DNA from: Vibrio sp. STUT-A11
Lineage (GTDB): Bacteria > Pseudomonadota > Gammaproteobacteria > Enterobacterales > Vibrionaceae
Assembly (NCBI RefSeq): GCF_026000435.1
Contig: NZ_AP026763.1
Location: forward strand, 372,001 to 436,000
DNA length: 64,000 nucleotides
Direction: 5' to 3'
Part shown: positions 8,764 to 17,236 of the stretch, one piece after another
How positions within the stretch are numbered: the stretch's first letter is position 1
How the letters are laid out: each line of letters starts with the position of its first letter
Program-made: the position numbers and the translations under genes
The notes under the pieces: generated by a model
What the model was told of the DNA's origin: nothing
Seen by the model: the letters and a program-made list of their open reading frames with translations, nothing else
Databases searched by the model: none

Positions 8764-9609
8764 ATGTACTTGTCGCATTTTGGATTTCGAGTTCAGCCGT
8801 TTTCACTAACCCCAAATACAGAAATGTTTTTGGGGTTAGTCCCTCATTATGAGGCGATTCAGACCATTCTGGCCGCAGTTCAAATGGGGGAAGGGGTAAT
8901 TAAGGTGACCGGAGAAGTCGGCACCGGAAAAACCATGGTGTGCCGTAAACTGATCGAGCAGTTGGAATCACAAGTAGAATTGGTTTATTTGCCAAACCCA
9001 GTCTTAAATGGTGAGCAGTTACAGTTCGCTGTCGCCAGAGAGTTGGGAATAGAAAACAATGATCCTTTGCTTATCGTGTCGCTCATTCAGGAGCATTTGA
9101 TTCGTGTTCATTCATCGGCCAAGAAAACGGTACTGATTGTGGACGAAGCGCAGGCGCTTTCTCCTCAAGCGCTAGAAGCATTACGCTTACTCGGTAATTT
9201 AGAAACCGAGCGAGACAAGCTGATTCAGATTGTGTTGTTTGGTCAGCCAGAACTTGATCAACGCTTAGCGACTCATGAACTGAGACAGTTTCGTCAGCGT
9301 ATCACGTTCAGCTGTGCGTTACGTCCACTCTCGCTCGATGAGGGAGTGGCCTACATCAATAATCGTCTGGATATTGCGGGAAATGGCGCGCACATCTTTT
9401 CGCTTGAGCAGAAAAAAGCGATTTGGCGTTCAGCAATGGGCATACCAAGGCTGATCAATCAAATTTGTCACAAAGCCTTGTTAGCGGCGTTTAACCAAGG
9501 TTGTACTTTACTGAAAAATCAGCACGTTTATGTCGCAATGCACGACACATTTGATGCCCGTAAACCCAAATTTAAAACACCCGTATTCTGGGGATGGAGT
9601 CAACATTGA
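8764..9609 (+). CDS. mshM: MSHA biogenesis ATPase MshM (ExeA-like)
   Basis: An AAA ATPase of the ExeA/GspA type, probably helping to insert the secretin through the peptidoglycan. Walker A is GEVGTGKT at about residues 51-58. Walker B is VLIVDEAQAL near 122-131. The arginine-rich sensor region RQRITFS follows near 177-183. The ATG at 8764 is chosen because the family begins MYLxHFG; an in-frame TTG lies two codons upstream. No PG-binding domain is attached (281 residues), so the partner MshN may supply the periplasmic part. Confidence 0.9.
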   Translation: MYLSHFGFRVQPFSLTPNTEMFLGLVPHYEAIQTILAAVQMGEGVIKVTGEVGTGKTMVCRKLIEQLESQVELVYLPNPVLNGEQLQFAVARELGIENNDPLLIVSLIQEHLIRVHSSAKKTVLIVDEAQALSPQALEALRLLGNLETERDKLIQIVLFGQPELDQRLATHELRQFRQRITFSCALRPLSLDEGVAYINNRLDIAGNGAHIFSLEQKKAIWRSAMGIPRLINQICHKALLAAFNQGCTLLKNQHVYVAMHDTFDARKPKFKTPVFWGWSQH

Positions 9610-10712
9610 GTGCCATCAATAAAGCATTATCAGAAATTACTGAAAAATCATCCTCTTCTGAATTAACCAGAGCAGAGATACCTCATGTGTCTCGTAGCAA
9701 ACCCTGGCTATGGATGGTGGCGGGGTTTTCGTTGAGCCTTGCTGTGGGCGGCTGGGCCGTATCTCGAGGCCCGGAGACATCGGGTGACATCGCACAATAT
9801 CGGACAGAGGCGGCTAAAGCGGTGAAAGAGGCAGTTGATGAACCTGCTTATTCACCGACCAGTAAAATGACGCCAGAGATAAGTCGTCAGGTTTACACTA
9901 AGCCAGTTCAACAGCAGCAAGTGATTGAAACGGCAGTCGCAAATGCACGAGTCACCGACACTCCTGCACCTGAAGTGGACTCGTTTATTCCAAGGCAAGA
10001 GGTGAGATCGGTCGTACAAGAACCAGTCCTACTTGCTCAAGTTGCCAGTGACCCAACTACATATGCACCAAGCGAAAAATTTACTCCTGTTGCTGAAAGT
10101 TCGATGAATATTGAACAAGTTGAGCTGACGCACCATCAGTTAGCGATCAAAGCGTTAGGTCGAGCAGAGAAAGCTTTGGATGCCAATGATATGCAGACCG
10201 CGCTTTCTGCGTACCAAGAAGCCCTGCGTTACGAACCAACCAATGTGGATACACGGCAAAAACTCGCGGCGCTTTATTTTGGCAAAGGTGATACGAGAAA
10301 AGCGTATGAAATTATCCAGGAAGGCATCAGCCTAGACATAAATAATCAAACACTGCGACTGGCGTTATCCAAGCTATTGGTAAAAGCCAAACAGCCACAA
10401 GCGGCGCTTAGCCCGTTGGTTCACATGCCGCCAATGCCAACTAAAGAGTATTTGGCAATGCGTGCCGTGTTGGCACAAAAGCAGAAGCAAGATGAAATTG
10501 CCTTGGAAAGTTATCAATTACTCACCCAGCGCGATCCAGAAAATGCTCGCTGGTGGATGGGGTTAGGTATTCAGCAGGAGCGAGCACAGCAGTTCACCTC
10601 GGCCATCAGCTCATACAATAAAGCGCTGGGGAAAGTGGGGATTTCGAACCAATCACAAGCCTTTATTCGTGATCGATTGACGGTTCTTAAGCAGTTGGAG
10701 AATGCGCAATGA
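9606..10712 (+). CDS. mshN: MSHA biogenesis TPR protein MshN
   Basis: A bitopic membrane protein with TPR repeats. It has a short cytoplasmic N-terminus, a membrane helix at about residues 30-48 (LWMVAGFSLSLAVGGWAV), a Pro/Gln-rich periplasmic linker, and about four TPR units between residues 175 and 360 (for example ALSAYQEALRYEPTNVDTRQ). I place the start at TTG 9606. It gives the family N-terminus MSAINKAL, has GGAG six bases upstream, and overlaps the mshM stop by 4 nt. An ATG four codons earlier (9594) is possible but has no spaced ribosome-binding site. Its stop overlaps mshE. Confidence 0.85.
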   Translation: MSAINKALSEITEKSSSSELTRAEIPHVSRSKPWLWMVAGFSLSLAVGGWAVSRGPETSGDIAQYRTEAAKAVKEAVDEPAYSPTSKMTPEISRQVYTKPVQQQQVIETAVANARVTDTPAPEVDSFIPRQEVRSVVQEPVLLAQVASDPTTYAPSEKFTPVAESSMNIEQVELTHHQLAIKALGRAEKALDANDMQTALSAYQEALRYEPTNVDTRQKLAALYFGKGDTRKAYEIIQEGISLDINNQTLRLALSKLLVKAKQPQAALSPLVHMPPMPTKEYLAMRAVLAQKQKQDEIALESYQLLTQRDPENARWWMGLGIQQERAQQFTSAISSYNKALGKVGISNQSQAFIRDRLTVLKQLENAQ

Positions 10713-12433
10713 AAATTCAGTTAAGAAAACGCCTGGGTGATCTTCTGGTTGATGAAGCAATTGTAACGGAAGAGCAAATTCAACAAGCGCTAACGGCACA
10801 ACGCAGCACAGGTCAGAAATTAGGTGATGCCTTGATCGACCTTGGTTTTATCACCGAGAAGCAGATGCTCAATTTCCTATCGCAGCAGCTAGGCTTGCCG
10901 TTGATTGATCTTGGCCGGGCTCCGGTTGATCCTGAAGCCGTGCAAATCTTACCTGAAGTTCATGCTCGCCGACTGCGAGCAATGGTGGTGGCTCGTAATG
11001 GCCATACGTTGCGTGTTGCAATGAGTGATCCTGCCGATCTGTTCACACAAGAGTCGCTGATGAACCTGCTGGGCGAATACAGTCTGGAGTTTATCATTGC
11101 GTCGGAACGCCAACTGATCGACAGTTTCGATCGCTACTATCGTCGTACTAAAGAGATCGCGTCATTTGCCGAGCAGTTGCATGAAGAGCACAAAGACGTG
11201 CAAAGCTTTGATTATGGTATCGATGAAACTGACAGCGAAGAAGTGACGGTGGTAAAACTGGTTAACTCCATGTTTGAAGATGCGGTTCAGGTCGGCGCAT
11301 CAGATATTCATATTGAACCGGATGATAAAGTACTGCGTCTTCGTCAGCGTATTGATGGTGTGTTACATGAAACATTGTTAAACGAAGTCAACATTGCTTC
11401 TGCTCTGGTTCTGCGTTTGAAGTTAATGGCTCAGCTGGATATTTCTGAAAAACGTTTGCCGCAGGATGGCCGTTTTAATATCAAAGTTCGCGGACAATCG
11501 ATTGATATTCGTATGTCGACCATGCCGACTCAATATGGTGAGTCAGTGGTTATGCGTCTGCTTAACCAGTCTGTGGGGCTACGTCCGTTGGAAGAGTCGG
11601 GCTTGCCGCCAGAACTACTTGCGCGTTTGCGACGTCAATTGTCTCGTCCGCATGGGATGATTCTGGTTACCGGGCCGACGGGGTCAGGTAAAACGACCAC
11701 CTTATATGGCGCTCTGAGCGAACTCAATGAGCCTGAAAAGAAAATCATCACCGCAGAAGATCCGGTTGAATATCGATTGCCACGTATAACACAGGTTCAG
11801 ATCAACAACCGTATCGATCTGACTTTCTCTCGTGTGCTGCGCACGTTCCTGCGTCAGGACCCGGATATTATTTTGGTTGGTGAGATGCGTGATCAGGAAA
11901 CGGTAGAGATCGGTTTACGTGCCGCCCTGACCGGTCACTTGGTACTCAGTACTCTGCACACCAACGATGCTATCGACAGCGCGCTACGAATGATTGATAT
12001 GGGCGCGCCAGGTTACCTGGTGGCGAGTGCCGTGCGAGCTGTGGTCGCCCAGCGTCTTGTTCGTCGTGTCTGCCCCGACTGTAAAACAGAAGAGTGTTTG
12101 GATGAATCACACCGCCAGTGGTTAGCTGGGCGCTTTCCGAATCAAGTTGGCGTGACTTTCTACAAAGGCAGTGGTTGCCAAAACTGTAACCTGACGGGCT
12201 ATCGTGGTCGAATCGGTGTGTTTGAAATGCTTGAGTTGGAAAACGAGATGATGGATAAACTGCGTGCCAACGATACGGTCGGGTTTGCTCAGGCGGCACG
12301 ACGCTCCGATAAATACAAGCCATTGTTGGCATCGGCGATGGAACTCGCGCTGCAAGGCACCGTAAGTTTGGATGAAGTCATGGCCCTGGGTGAAGGGGAT
12401 GCTTCTGGTAAAACTGATCCAATTTTCTTATAG
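10709..12433 (+). CDS. mshE: MSHA pilus extension ATPase MshE (c-di-GMP responsive)
   Basis: MshE is the GspE/PilB-type hexameric ATPase that powers pilus extension. The N-terminal MshEN domain shows the two tandem c-di-GMP-binding motifs: RLGDLLVDEAIV...LTAQ at about residues 8-31 and KLGDALIDLGFI...LSQQ at about 37-60. The known MshE of V. cholerae binds c-di-GMP through this pair. The catalytic half has Walker A GPTGSGKT (about 321-328), Asp box, Walker B DIILVGEMRD (about 386-395), and a tetracysteine zinc site CPDC/CQNC (about 455-493). It starts by a 4-nt overlap with mshN. Confidence 0.97.
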   Translation: MKIQLRKRLGDLLVDEAIVTEEQIQQALTAQRSTGQKLGDALIDLGFITEKQMLNFLSQQLGLPLIDLGRAPVDPEAVQILPEVHARRLRAMVVARNGHTLRVAMSDPADLFTQESLMNLLGEYSLEFIIASERQLIDSFDRYYRRTKEIASFAEQLHEEHKDVQSFDYGIDETDSEEVTVVKLVNSMFEDAVQVGASDIHIEPDDKVLRLRQRIDGVLHETLLNEVNIASALVLRLKLMAQLDISEKRLPQDGRFNIKVRGQSIDIRMSTMPTQYGESVVMRLLNQSVGLRPLEESGLPPELLARLRRQLSRPHGMILVTGPTGSGKTTTLYGALSELNEPEKKIITAEDPVEYRLPRITQVQINNRIDLTFSRVLRTFLRQDPDIILVGEMRDQETVEIGLRAALTGHLVLSTLHTNDAIDSALRMIDMGAPGYLVASAVRAVVAQRLVRRVCPDCKTEECLDESHRQWLAGRFPNQVGVTFYKGSGCQNCNLTGYRGRIGVFEMLELENEMMDKLRANDTVGFAQAARRSDKYKPLLASAMELALQGTVSLDEVMALGEGDASGKTDPIFL

Positions 12434-12441
12434 GTAAGTGA

Positions 12442-13665
12442 ATGCCAACTTTTCGTTATCAAGGTCGTACTCTAGACGGTTCGTCAACCAGTGGCAGAAT
12501 CGAAGCGGTTAACTCTGAATCCGCTGCCGAAGCGTTGATGAACAAAGGGGTGATCCCTTTAAATTTACGTTTAGAGAAAGAAGGAATGAAAAACCAGTTT
12601 AGCTTGTCTCAGCTACTGGTTCCGGCTATTCCATTAGAAGTGATTATTCTATTCTCCCGTCAGCTGTTCAGTTTGATTAAAGCTGGTGTGCCGTTACTGC
12701 GTTCAATGCGGGGATTACTGCAAAACTGCGAAAACAAACAGCTTAAACAAGCGCTAGAAGAGGTGGTTTCCGAGCTGAGTAATGGCCGCAGTTTGTCCTC
12801 TGCGATGCAGCAACACCGTAAAGTGTTTAGCCCTCTGTTTGTCTCCATGATTAACGTGGGTGAGAACACGGGTCGACTGGATCAGGCGTTGTTGCAACTG
12901 GCCAATTATTATGAGCAGGAGCTGGAAACACGCAAGCGAATTAAAGCCGCGATGCGTTATCCCACGTTCGTTATCATCTTTATTACCATTGCGATGTTTG
13001 TTCTCAATATCTTAGTGATCCCGGAGTTCGCTTCAATGTTCACACGTTTTGGTGTCGATCTACCATTGCCAACTCGCATCTTGATTGGGACCTCTAACTT
13101 CTTTGTGAATTATTGGGTATTGCTTATCGCTCTGATGATCGGGGGATTTATTATCTTTAAGTCTTGGGTTGCGACGGCAGATGGTCGGGAGGCGTTTGAC
13201 CGATTCCGTCTGCGATTGCCGATCGTTGGTGACATTGTCAATCGCGCTCAGTTGTCACGTTTTTCTCGCACCTTCGCTCTGATGTTGAAGTCCGGTGTGC
13301 CGCTCAACCAGTCGTTGGCACTTTCTGCTGAAGCTTTAGGTAACCGCTTCTTAGAAAACCGTATTTTAGCGATGAAGTCAGCCATTGAAGCGGGCAGTAC
13401 GATTTCTGCTACGGCGATCAACAGTCAGATATTTACCCCGTTGGTTATCCAGATGATCGCCGTGGGGGAAGAAACGGGTCGTATTGATGAGCTGTTACTC
13501 GAAGTGTCTGATTACTACGACAGAGAAGTGGATTACGATCTCAAAACACTGACCGCGCGGATTGAACCGTTACTCTTGGTTATCGTGGCTGGCATGGTTA
13601 TGGTGCTGGCACTCGGTATATTCCTGCCGATGTGGGGGATGCTGGACATCATCAAAGGCGGCTAA
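12442..13665 (+). CDS. mshG: MSHA inner-membrane platform protein MshG (PilC/GspF family)
   Basis: A polytopic platform protein that couples the extension ATPase to pilin assembly. Two repeated GspF domains are visible, at about residues 65-190 and 270-395. Each begins with a FSRQL/FSRTF motif and carries VGENTGRLD or VGEETGRID. Membrane helices lie near 170-190, 220-240 and 380-400. It is 407 residues long, standard for the family. It lies 8 bp after mshE. Confidence 0.95.
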   Translation: MPTFRYQGRTLDGSSTSGRIEAVNSESAAEALMNKGVIPLNLRLEKEGMKNQFSLSQLLVPAIPLEVIILFSRQLFSLIKAGVPLLRSMRGLLQNCENKQLKQALEEVVSELSNGRSLSSAMQQHRKVFSPLFVSMINVGENTGRLDQALLQLANYYEQELETRKRIKAAMRYPTFVIIFITIAMFVLNILVIPEFASMFTRFGVDLPLPTRILIGTSNFFVNYWVLLIALMIGGFIIFKSWVATADGREAFDRFRLRLPIVGDIVNRAQLSRFSRTFALMLKSGVPLNQSLALSAEALGNRFLENRILAMKSAIEAGSTISATAINSQIFTPLVIQMIAVGEETGRIDELLLEVSDYYDREVDYDLKTLTARIEPLLLVIVAGMVMVLALGIFLPMWGMLDIIKGG

Positions 13666-13668
13666 TGC

Positions 13669-14127
13669 GTGGTTGAAAATCATAACCGAGCTACGCTGAT
13701 ACTCTGTGCTCTGATCGCTATTATTTTTGTTGGATTAGTGATTAAATTTCAGTCAGTGACACAAGAGGCGCGAGTGACGGGGGCCAAAATGGCTGAAGTT
13801 TGGATGCGCGATAGCGTTCAGCGCTACAGAGAATCCTGGCTACTCCAAGGCGAACCAAAACAGATGGAGGTGGACGGCTTTCAGCTAACAATGACACAAT
13901 GGGGGCTGGTCTCTCCCTTTAACAAGCAGGGCGACTTAGATTGTGTTTACTGGTTAGCGGTTCATTATCCGCAGCGTAAAATCATGACCAGCGAACCGTC
14001 AGAAATAGCGGGAACGATAGAAAACAATGTTTACAGGTGCAAATACATTTATAGTGATCATTACCAGGTAATAGTGACGACTTACAGGGATCATCTAACT
14101 GTGGGTGTCGATATATTGTCGGAGTGA
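13669..14127 (+). CDS. mshF: MSHA biogenesis protein MshF
   Basis: A small bitopic protein (152 residues) starting at GTG 13669, three bases after the mshG stop. One membrane helix is present at residues 8-27 (ATLILCALIAIIFVGLVIKF). It lacks a prepilin cleavage motif. The periplasmic part contains two widely spaced cysteines (DCVYW and YRCKY). The precise role in MSHA assembly is not established. It is the last gene of the assembly block; a 288-bp gap with promoter-like sequence follows. Confidence 0.82.
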   Translation: MVENHNRATLILCALIAIIFVGLVIKFQSVTQEARVTGAKMAEVWMRDSVQRYRESWLLQGEPKQMEVDGFQLTMTQWGLVSPFNKQGDLDCVYWLAVHYPQRKIMTSEPSEIAGTIENNVYRCKYIYSDHYQVIVTTYRDHLTVGVDILSE

Positions 14128-14415
14128 TTTTTTTGACACTTTAGTACTATAAATAGACATTTAAAATAGATATAATACTCGGATTAAGATAGGTAATTAG
14201 TTGTAATATTGAGTAAATCAATGCATATTTAACTGGTTGCATTTTGTGACTATATATCGGTCAATTGCCACTCTTTTTTGGTAGCAATTCCGTTTCCATT
14301 TCGCTATCTAAATTAGTGAACCTTAAGCCCAACGCCATGTTGTCTCGATGACAAATGGTGTGACCAAATTTATCTGTTGCAGTCATACTGCATGCTTACA
14401 TAGAGAGAGTAAACA
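14128..14415 (+). promoter_or_regulatory. Upstream region of the mshA structural operon
   Basis: In V. cholerae the structural msh genes have their own promoter between mshF and the first pilin gene. This AT-rich 288-bp gap is the matching place. TTGACA occurs at 14133-14138 and TATAAT at 14171-14176, but their spacing is wrong for one promoter, so I do not assign a start site. GAGAGAG (14402-14408) is the probable ribosome-binding site for mshA. The pilin gene mshB, which sits here in V. cholerae, is absent. Confidence 0.5.
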
Positions 14416-14928
14416 ATGAAAAGACAAGGTGGTTTCACCCTTATCGAACTAGTAGTGGTAATTGTAATCCTAGGTATTCTAGCGGTAACTGCGGCACCAC
14501 GTTTCTTAAACCTACAAGATGATGCTCGTAATGCAACTTTAGAAGGACTTAAAGGTTCTCTACAAGGTGCTGCTGGTATTGTTTATGGTAAGGCGGCAAT
14601 TGCTGGTGTAGAAGCATTAGACGATTCGTCTATTACCATTGGCGATGATACAGTTAACACCGTTTATGGCTACCCAAAAGCAGAATTCGCTTCACTTGAG
14701 CATATTGTTGACGGAATAGGTGCTGCGGATGCGGGCACAGATTTTGAAGTTGCAACTACTGACGCAACATCGATCACTATTGGTATTCCTGGATATACTA
14801 AACAATGTGTTAAATACACTAATTCTGCTGGCGAAGATCAGGCTCCTGCTATTGTAGTTACAGACTGTACTGCTTCAGAGTCAGGTTCAGAGTCAGGTTC
14901 AGAGACGAATACAGAGCAGACAGACTAG
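14416..14928 (+). CDS. mshA: MSHA major pilin MshA
   Basis: MshA is the main subunit of the mannose-sensitive haemagglutinin type IVa pilus. The leader MKRQGG is followed by FTLIELVVVIVILGILA, with Glu at mature position 5, typical of prepilin peptidase cleavage and N-methylation. The hydrophobic alpha-1 helix is followed by PRFLNLQDDARN, shared across MshA proteins. Two cysteines near the C-terminus (KQCVKY and VTDCTA) probably form the D-loop disulfide. After the last Cys the protein has an unusual tail, SESGSESGSE, encoded by a 12-bp tandem repeat. The gene ends at a hairpin that may reduce read-through. Confidence 0.95.
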   Translation: MKRQGGFTLIELVVVIVILGILAVTAAPRFLNLQDDARNATLEGLKGSLQGAAGIVYGKAAIAGVEALDDSSITIGDDTVNTVYGYPKAEFASLEHIVDGIGAADAGTDFEVATTDATSITIGIPGYTKQCVKYTNSAGEDQAPAIVVTDCTASESGSESGSETNTEQTD

Positions 14929-14957
14929 TCAGCTAACCTATAAACTCTTATAGTTAA

Positions 14958-14984
14958 ATAAAGGCCAGCCAGTCTGGCCTTTAT
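14958..14984 (+). terminator. Hairpin after mshA (partial terminator)
   Basis: ATAAAGGCCAG (14958-14968), loop CCAGT and CTGGCCTTTAT (14974-14984) form an 11-bp perfect stem. Only three T and then ATC follow the GC part, so termination is likely partial. That would keep major pilin mRNA above that of the minor pilins downstream. Confidence 0.65.
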
Positions 14985-15017
14985 CTCTTGATTTTGATAA
15001 ATCTCGGAATACCTAAT

Positions 15018-15248
15018 ATGCGTCAATCATCAGGTTTTAGTGCAATCGAATTTGTGGTTGTGTTAATTGTCTTAGGTGTAATCGGTTATGTGGTATTACC
15101 AAGATTTATCAGTTTTGAACCAGAGACATACGAAGCAAAATGGGAACAAACTAAGCAAACCGCTGAGCACGTTTCTGAGACGCTAAGCAATAAACAAACC
15201 TACGATCGAATTGAACAAGAACTAGGACGTTCAAAAGAAGATAACTAA
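15018..15248 (+). CDS. Very short type IV pilin-like protein
   Basis: A 76-residue protein with the start of a pilin. MRQSSG is followed by FSAIEFVVVLIVLGVIGYVVLPRF, with Glu at mature position 5 and a full hydrophobic helix. About 40 hydrophilic residues follow, and there is no cysteine or globular domain. I chose ATG 15018, since an upstream in-frame start would only add an unrelated leader. It lies between mshA and mshC where V. cholerae has no gene, and it could be a remnant of a pilin gene such as mshB or a duplicated mshA. An intact frame and processing site leave open a working miniature minor pilin. Confidence 0.6.
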   Translation: MRQSSGFSAIEFVVVLIVLGVIGYVVLPRFISFEPETYEAKWEQTKQTAEHVSETLSNKQTYDRIEQELGRSKEDN

Positions 15249-15372
15249 CTCGTGCTGATTATTTGTACACTTGATCGCAATTCGAATTGAAAACTGATAA
15301 ACCTATCATAATACTCATAAATTCATCGTATACTTAAGTCGCTTGTCCTAAGTTTTAGCCTAAGGTCGGGTT

Positions 15373-15918
15373 ATGAAAATTCGCAGCTCTACATTAGGGT
15401 TTACATTAACGGAATTGATCCTGGTGATCGTTCTTCTCTCCATCCTTTCTCTTTTTGCGGCTAGCCGTTTTATCGGCAAGAGCAGCTTTTCTGCATTTGC
15501 GCTTCAGGAACAAGTCATCTCAGTCATTCGTCAGGTACAAGTTAATCGAATGCAGTCGAATATTGACATACCTGATAAGCCTTACCCAGAACGATGCTTT
15601 CCAAGTAGCTATAAATCAGAAGAAGATCCAAGCTATACCAATTTTTGCTTATCAATAACTAGTTCTTGTATTGGTTCAACAGCAGCATGTTCATTGACGG
15701 GTAATGCACAAGATGCTCGCAGTGATGTGGTTATCGATAAGTCGGCTAAGTTTTCAATCATCAATGGTGCAACTAGCCCAATCGAGTTTAACCTGTTAGG
15801 TAACCCTGTAAGCGGTGCAGTAAACATCTTAATTGAAGACCAAAATGGTCAAAGCCGTTGTCGTGTTGCAATCAATATCCAAGGGTATGTATACGCGCCT
15901 GATGGAGCTTGCTTATGA
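15373..15918 (+). CDS. mshC: MSHA minor pilin MshC
   Basis: A prepilin of 181 residues. The short leader ends in LG and is followed by FTLTELILVIVLLSILSLFA, with Glu at mature position 5. Six cysteines are present in the globular part (for example ERCFPSS, FCLSIT, SSCIGS, AACSLT), suggesting disulfides. By position, first of the minor pilins C-D-O, it should belong to the initiating tip complex. It overlaps mshD by 4 nt. The 124-bp gap before it is AT-rich and has no clear promoter. Confidence 0.85.
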   Translation: MKIRSSTLGFTLTELILVIVLLSILSLFAASRFIGKSSFSAFALQEQVISVIRQVQVNRMQSNIDIPDKPYPERCFPSSYKSEEDPSYTNFCLSITSSCIGSTAACSLTGNAQDARSDVVIDKSAKFSIINGATSPIEFNLLGNPVSGAVNILIEDQNGQSRCRVAINIQGYVYAPDGACL

Positions 15919-16505
15919 AAAAAGTTCGCGGCATGACCTTAATTGAAATGATCATCGCCATCGTCTTAATGGGCATTGCGATGGTGGCATTCACCTCTTT
16001 TCTTATTCCTCAGGTTAGAGATTCTGCCAATCCCCATTATCAAACCCGCGCCTCAGCTTTAGCCCAAAGCTTTATGTCGCAAATTCTAGCGCGTGGTTTT
16101 GATGAGCATAGTGATTTTGATGGTGGCACCGTTCGGTGTAGGGAGAATGGAGTGAGCTGCACTGAGGTAAATAAATTAGGTGCTGATACAAAACGAGACG
16201 GTTCCTTAGAAACAAATCCTAGTGATTTCAATGATGTCGATGATTATATGGGCTGTTGGTATACCGATGGCACTGAGTCGCGTTGTGCCGAAAAGTATTC
16301 AGGTAAGCATTACCAGTTAAAAAATGTACTGGGTAACGCTATGCAGAGTGATTATAAAAACTTTCGGGTAGAAGTCGATGTGAACTATGTTGAGGAAAAT
16401 GGCTCAGCTTCAACTGACATTTCCGATTATAAACGAGTCACTATGGTCATTTATGCGGGGCAAGCGCAATCATTTAAACTTTCTGCTATCAAAGGGAACT
16501 ACTAA
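15915..16505 (+). CDS. mshD: MSHA minor pilin MshD
   Basis: A type IV prepilin of 196 residues from ATG 15915, which overlaps the mshC stop (ATGA) and has GGAG seven bases upstream. The leader MKKVRG precedes MTLIEMIIAIVLMGIAMVAF with Glu at position 5. Cysteines are found in TVRCREN, VSCTEV, MGCWYT and SRCAEK. It is part of the minor-pilin set with MshC and MshO. Its stop codon overlaps the mshO start by one base (TAATG). Confidence 0.86.
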   Translation: MKKVRGMTLIEMIIAIVLMGIAMVAFTSFLIPQVRDSANPHYQTRASALAQSFMSQILARGFDEHSDFDGGTVRCRENGVSCTEVNKLGADTKRDGSLETNPSDFNDVDDYMGCWYTDGTESRCAEKYSGKHYQLKNVLGNAMQSDYKNFRVEVDVNYVEENGSASTDISDYKRVTMVIYAGQAQSFKLSAIKGNY

Positions 16506-17236
16506 TGAAAGTACGTGGTTTTACCTTGATAGAGATGATCGTCACCATCGTCATAGGTAGCATTATTATGCTCGGTATCGCTGCTTATTTACGCCTTGGT
16601 GCCCAAGGGTACTCAGATAGTATTGCGCGGCAAAGGCTACAAACTCAGGCGCAATTCGTTATTGAGAAAATGTCCCGAGAGATTCGTCATGCCGTGCCGA
16701 ATAGTTTTTTTATCGATGAGAATGAGAAAAACTGTCTCGAGTTCATTCCTATTGCTTACTCTGGTTTTTATTCCTTTAGTGGAGATGAAATTAAGTTTGT
16801 AGTTGGCTTTTGGGATACGCCGCCAGTTATTCATAATGGGATGAAAATAGTGATCAACCCAACACGGCTTAGCGACTTAAGTTCTTCTTCGCATAGCCTT
16901 AGGCTTGACACTCTTTCTGTCGACAACAACGTTTATACGGTGAGCTCGGTCAACCCTGATGGGGTTAAGGTAGCCAGCAGTTCTGTTTCCAATCGTCATT
17001 TTATTTATGATTTATCTTCTAAAGTTAAATACTGTTTTACTGGCTCAGAAGTACAACGCAATGGCGTTCCCATCGCTGATCATGTTGTTTATTCCGATGA
17101 TCAAACTCAAAGTTATTTTATATACGATGATGCATCACTGCATCGAGGTGGGCAGGTGCATCTCAGACTGGTGTTCCAACAAGACGGTGAACGTAGTGTG
17201 TATCAACAAGATGTGCAGGTGCTCAATGTTCCATAA
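16505..17236 (+). CDS. mshO: MSHA minor pilin MshO
   Basis: A 243-residue prepilin-like protein. MKVRG is followed by FTLIEMIVTIVIGSIIMLGI, with Glu at mature position 5. The region FVIEKMSREIRHAVPNSFF resembles PilW/GspJ-type minor pilins. The start overlaps the mshD stop and the end overlaps the mshP start by 11 nt, so the minor-pilin genes are tightly coupled. No oddities in length or frame. Confidence 0.86.
   Translation: MKVRGFTLIEMIVTIVIGSIIMLGIAAYLRLGAQGYSDSIARQRLQTQAQFVIEKMSREIRHAVPNSFFIDENEKNCLEFIPIAYSGFYSFSGDEIKFVVGFWDTPPVIHNGMKIVINPTRLSDLSSSSHSLRLDTLSVDNNVYTVSSVNPDGVKVASSSVSNRHFIYDLSSKVKYCFTGSEVQRNGVPIADHVVYSDDQTQSYFIYDDASLHRGGQVHLRLVFQQDGERSVYQQDVQVLNVP

Noticed and set aside
14128..14415. 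Sigma-54 promoter for mshA
   Set aside because: No GG-N10-GC pair with TGGCAC/TTGCA-like boxes at correct spacing was found.
17007..17225. Longer N-terminus for mshP starting inside mshO
   Set aside because: The extension overlaps mshO by over 200 bp in another frame, and the PilX-like start MFHNQEKGNVLIV begins at 17226.
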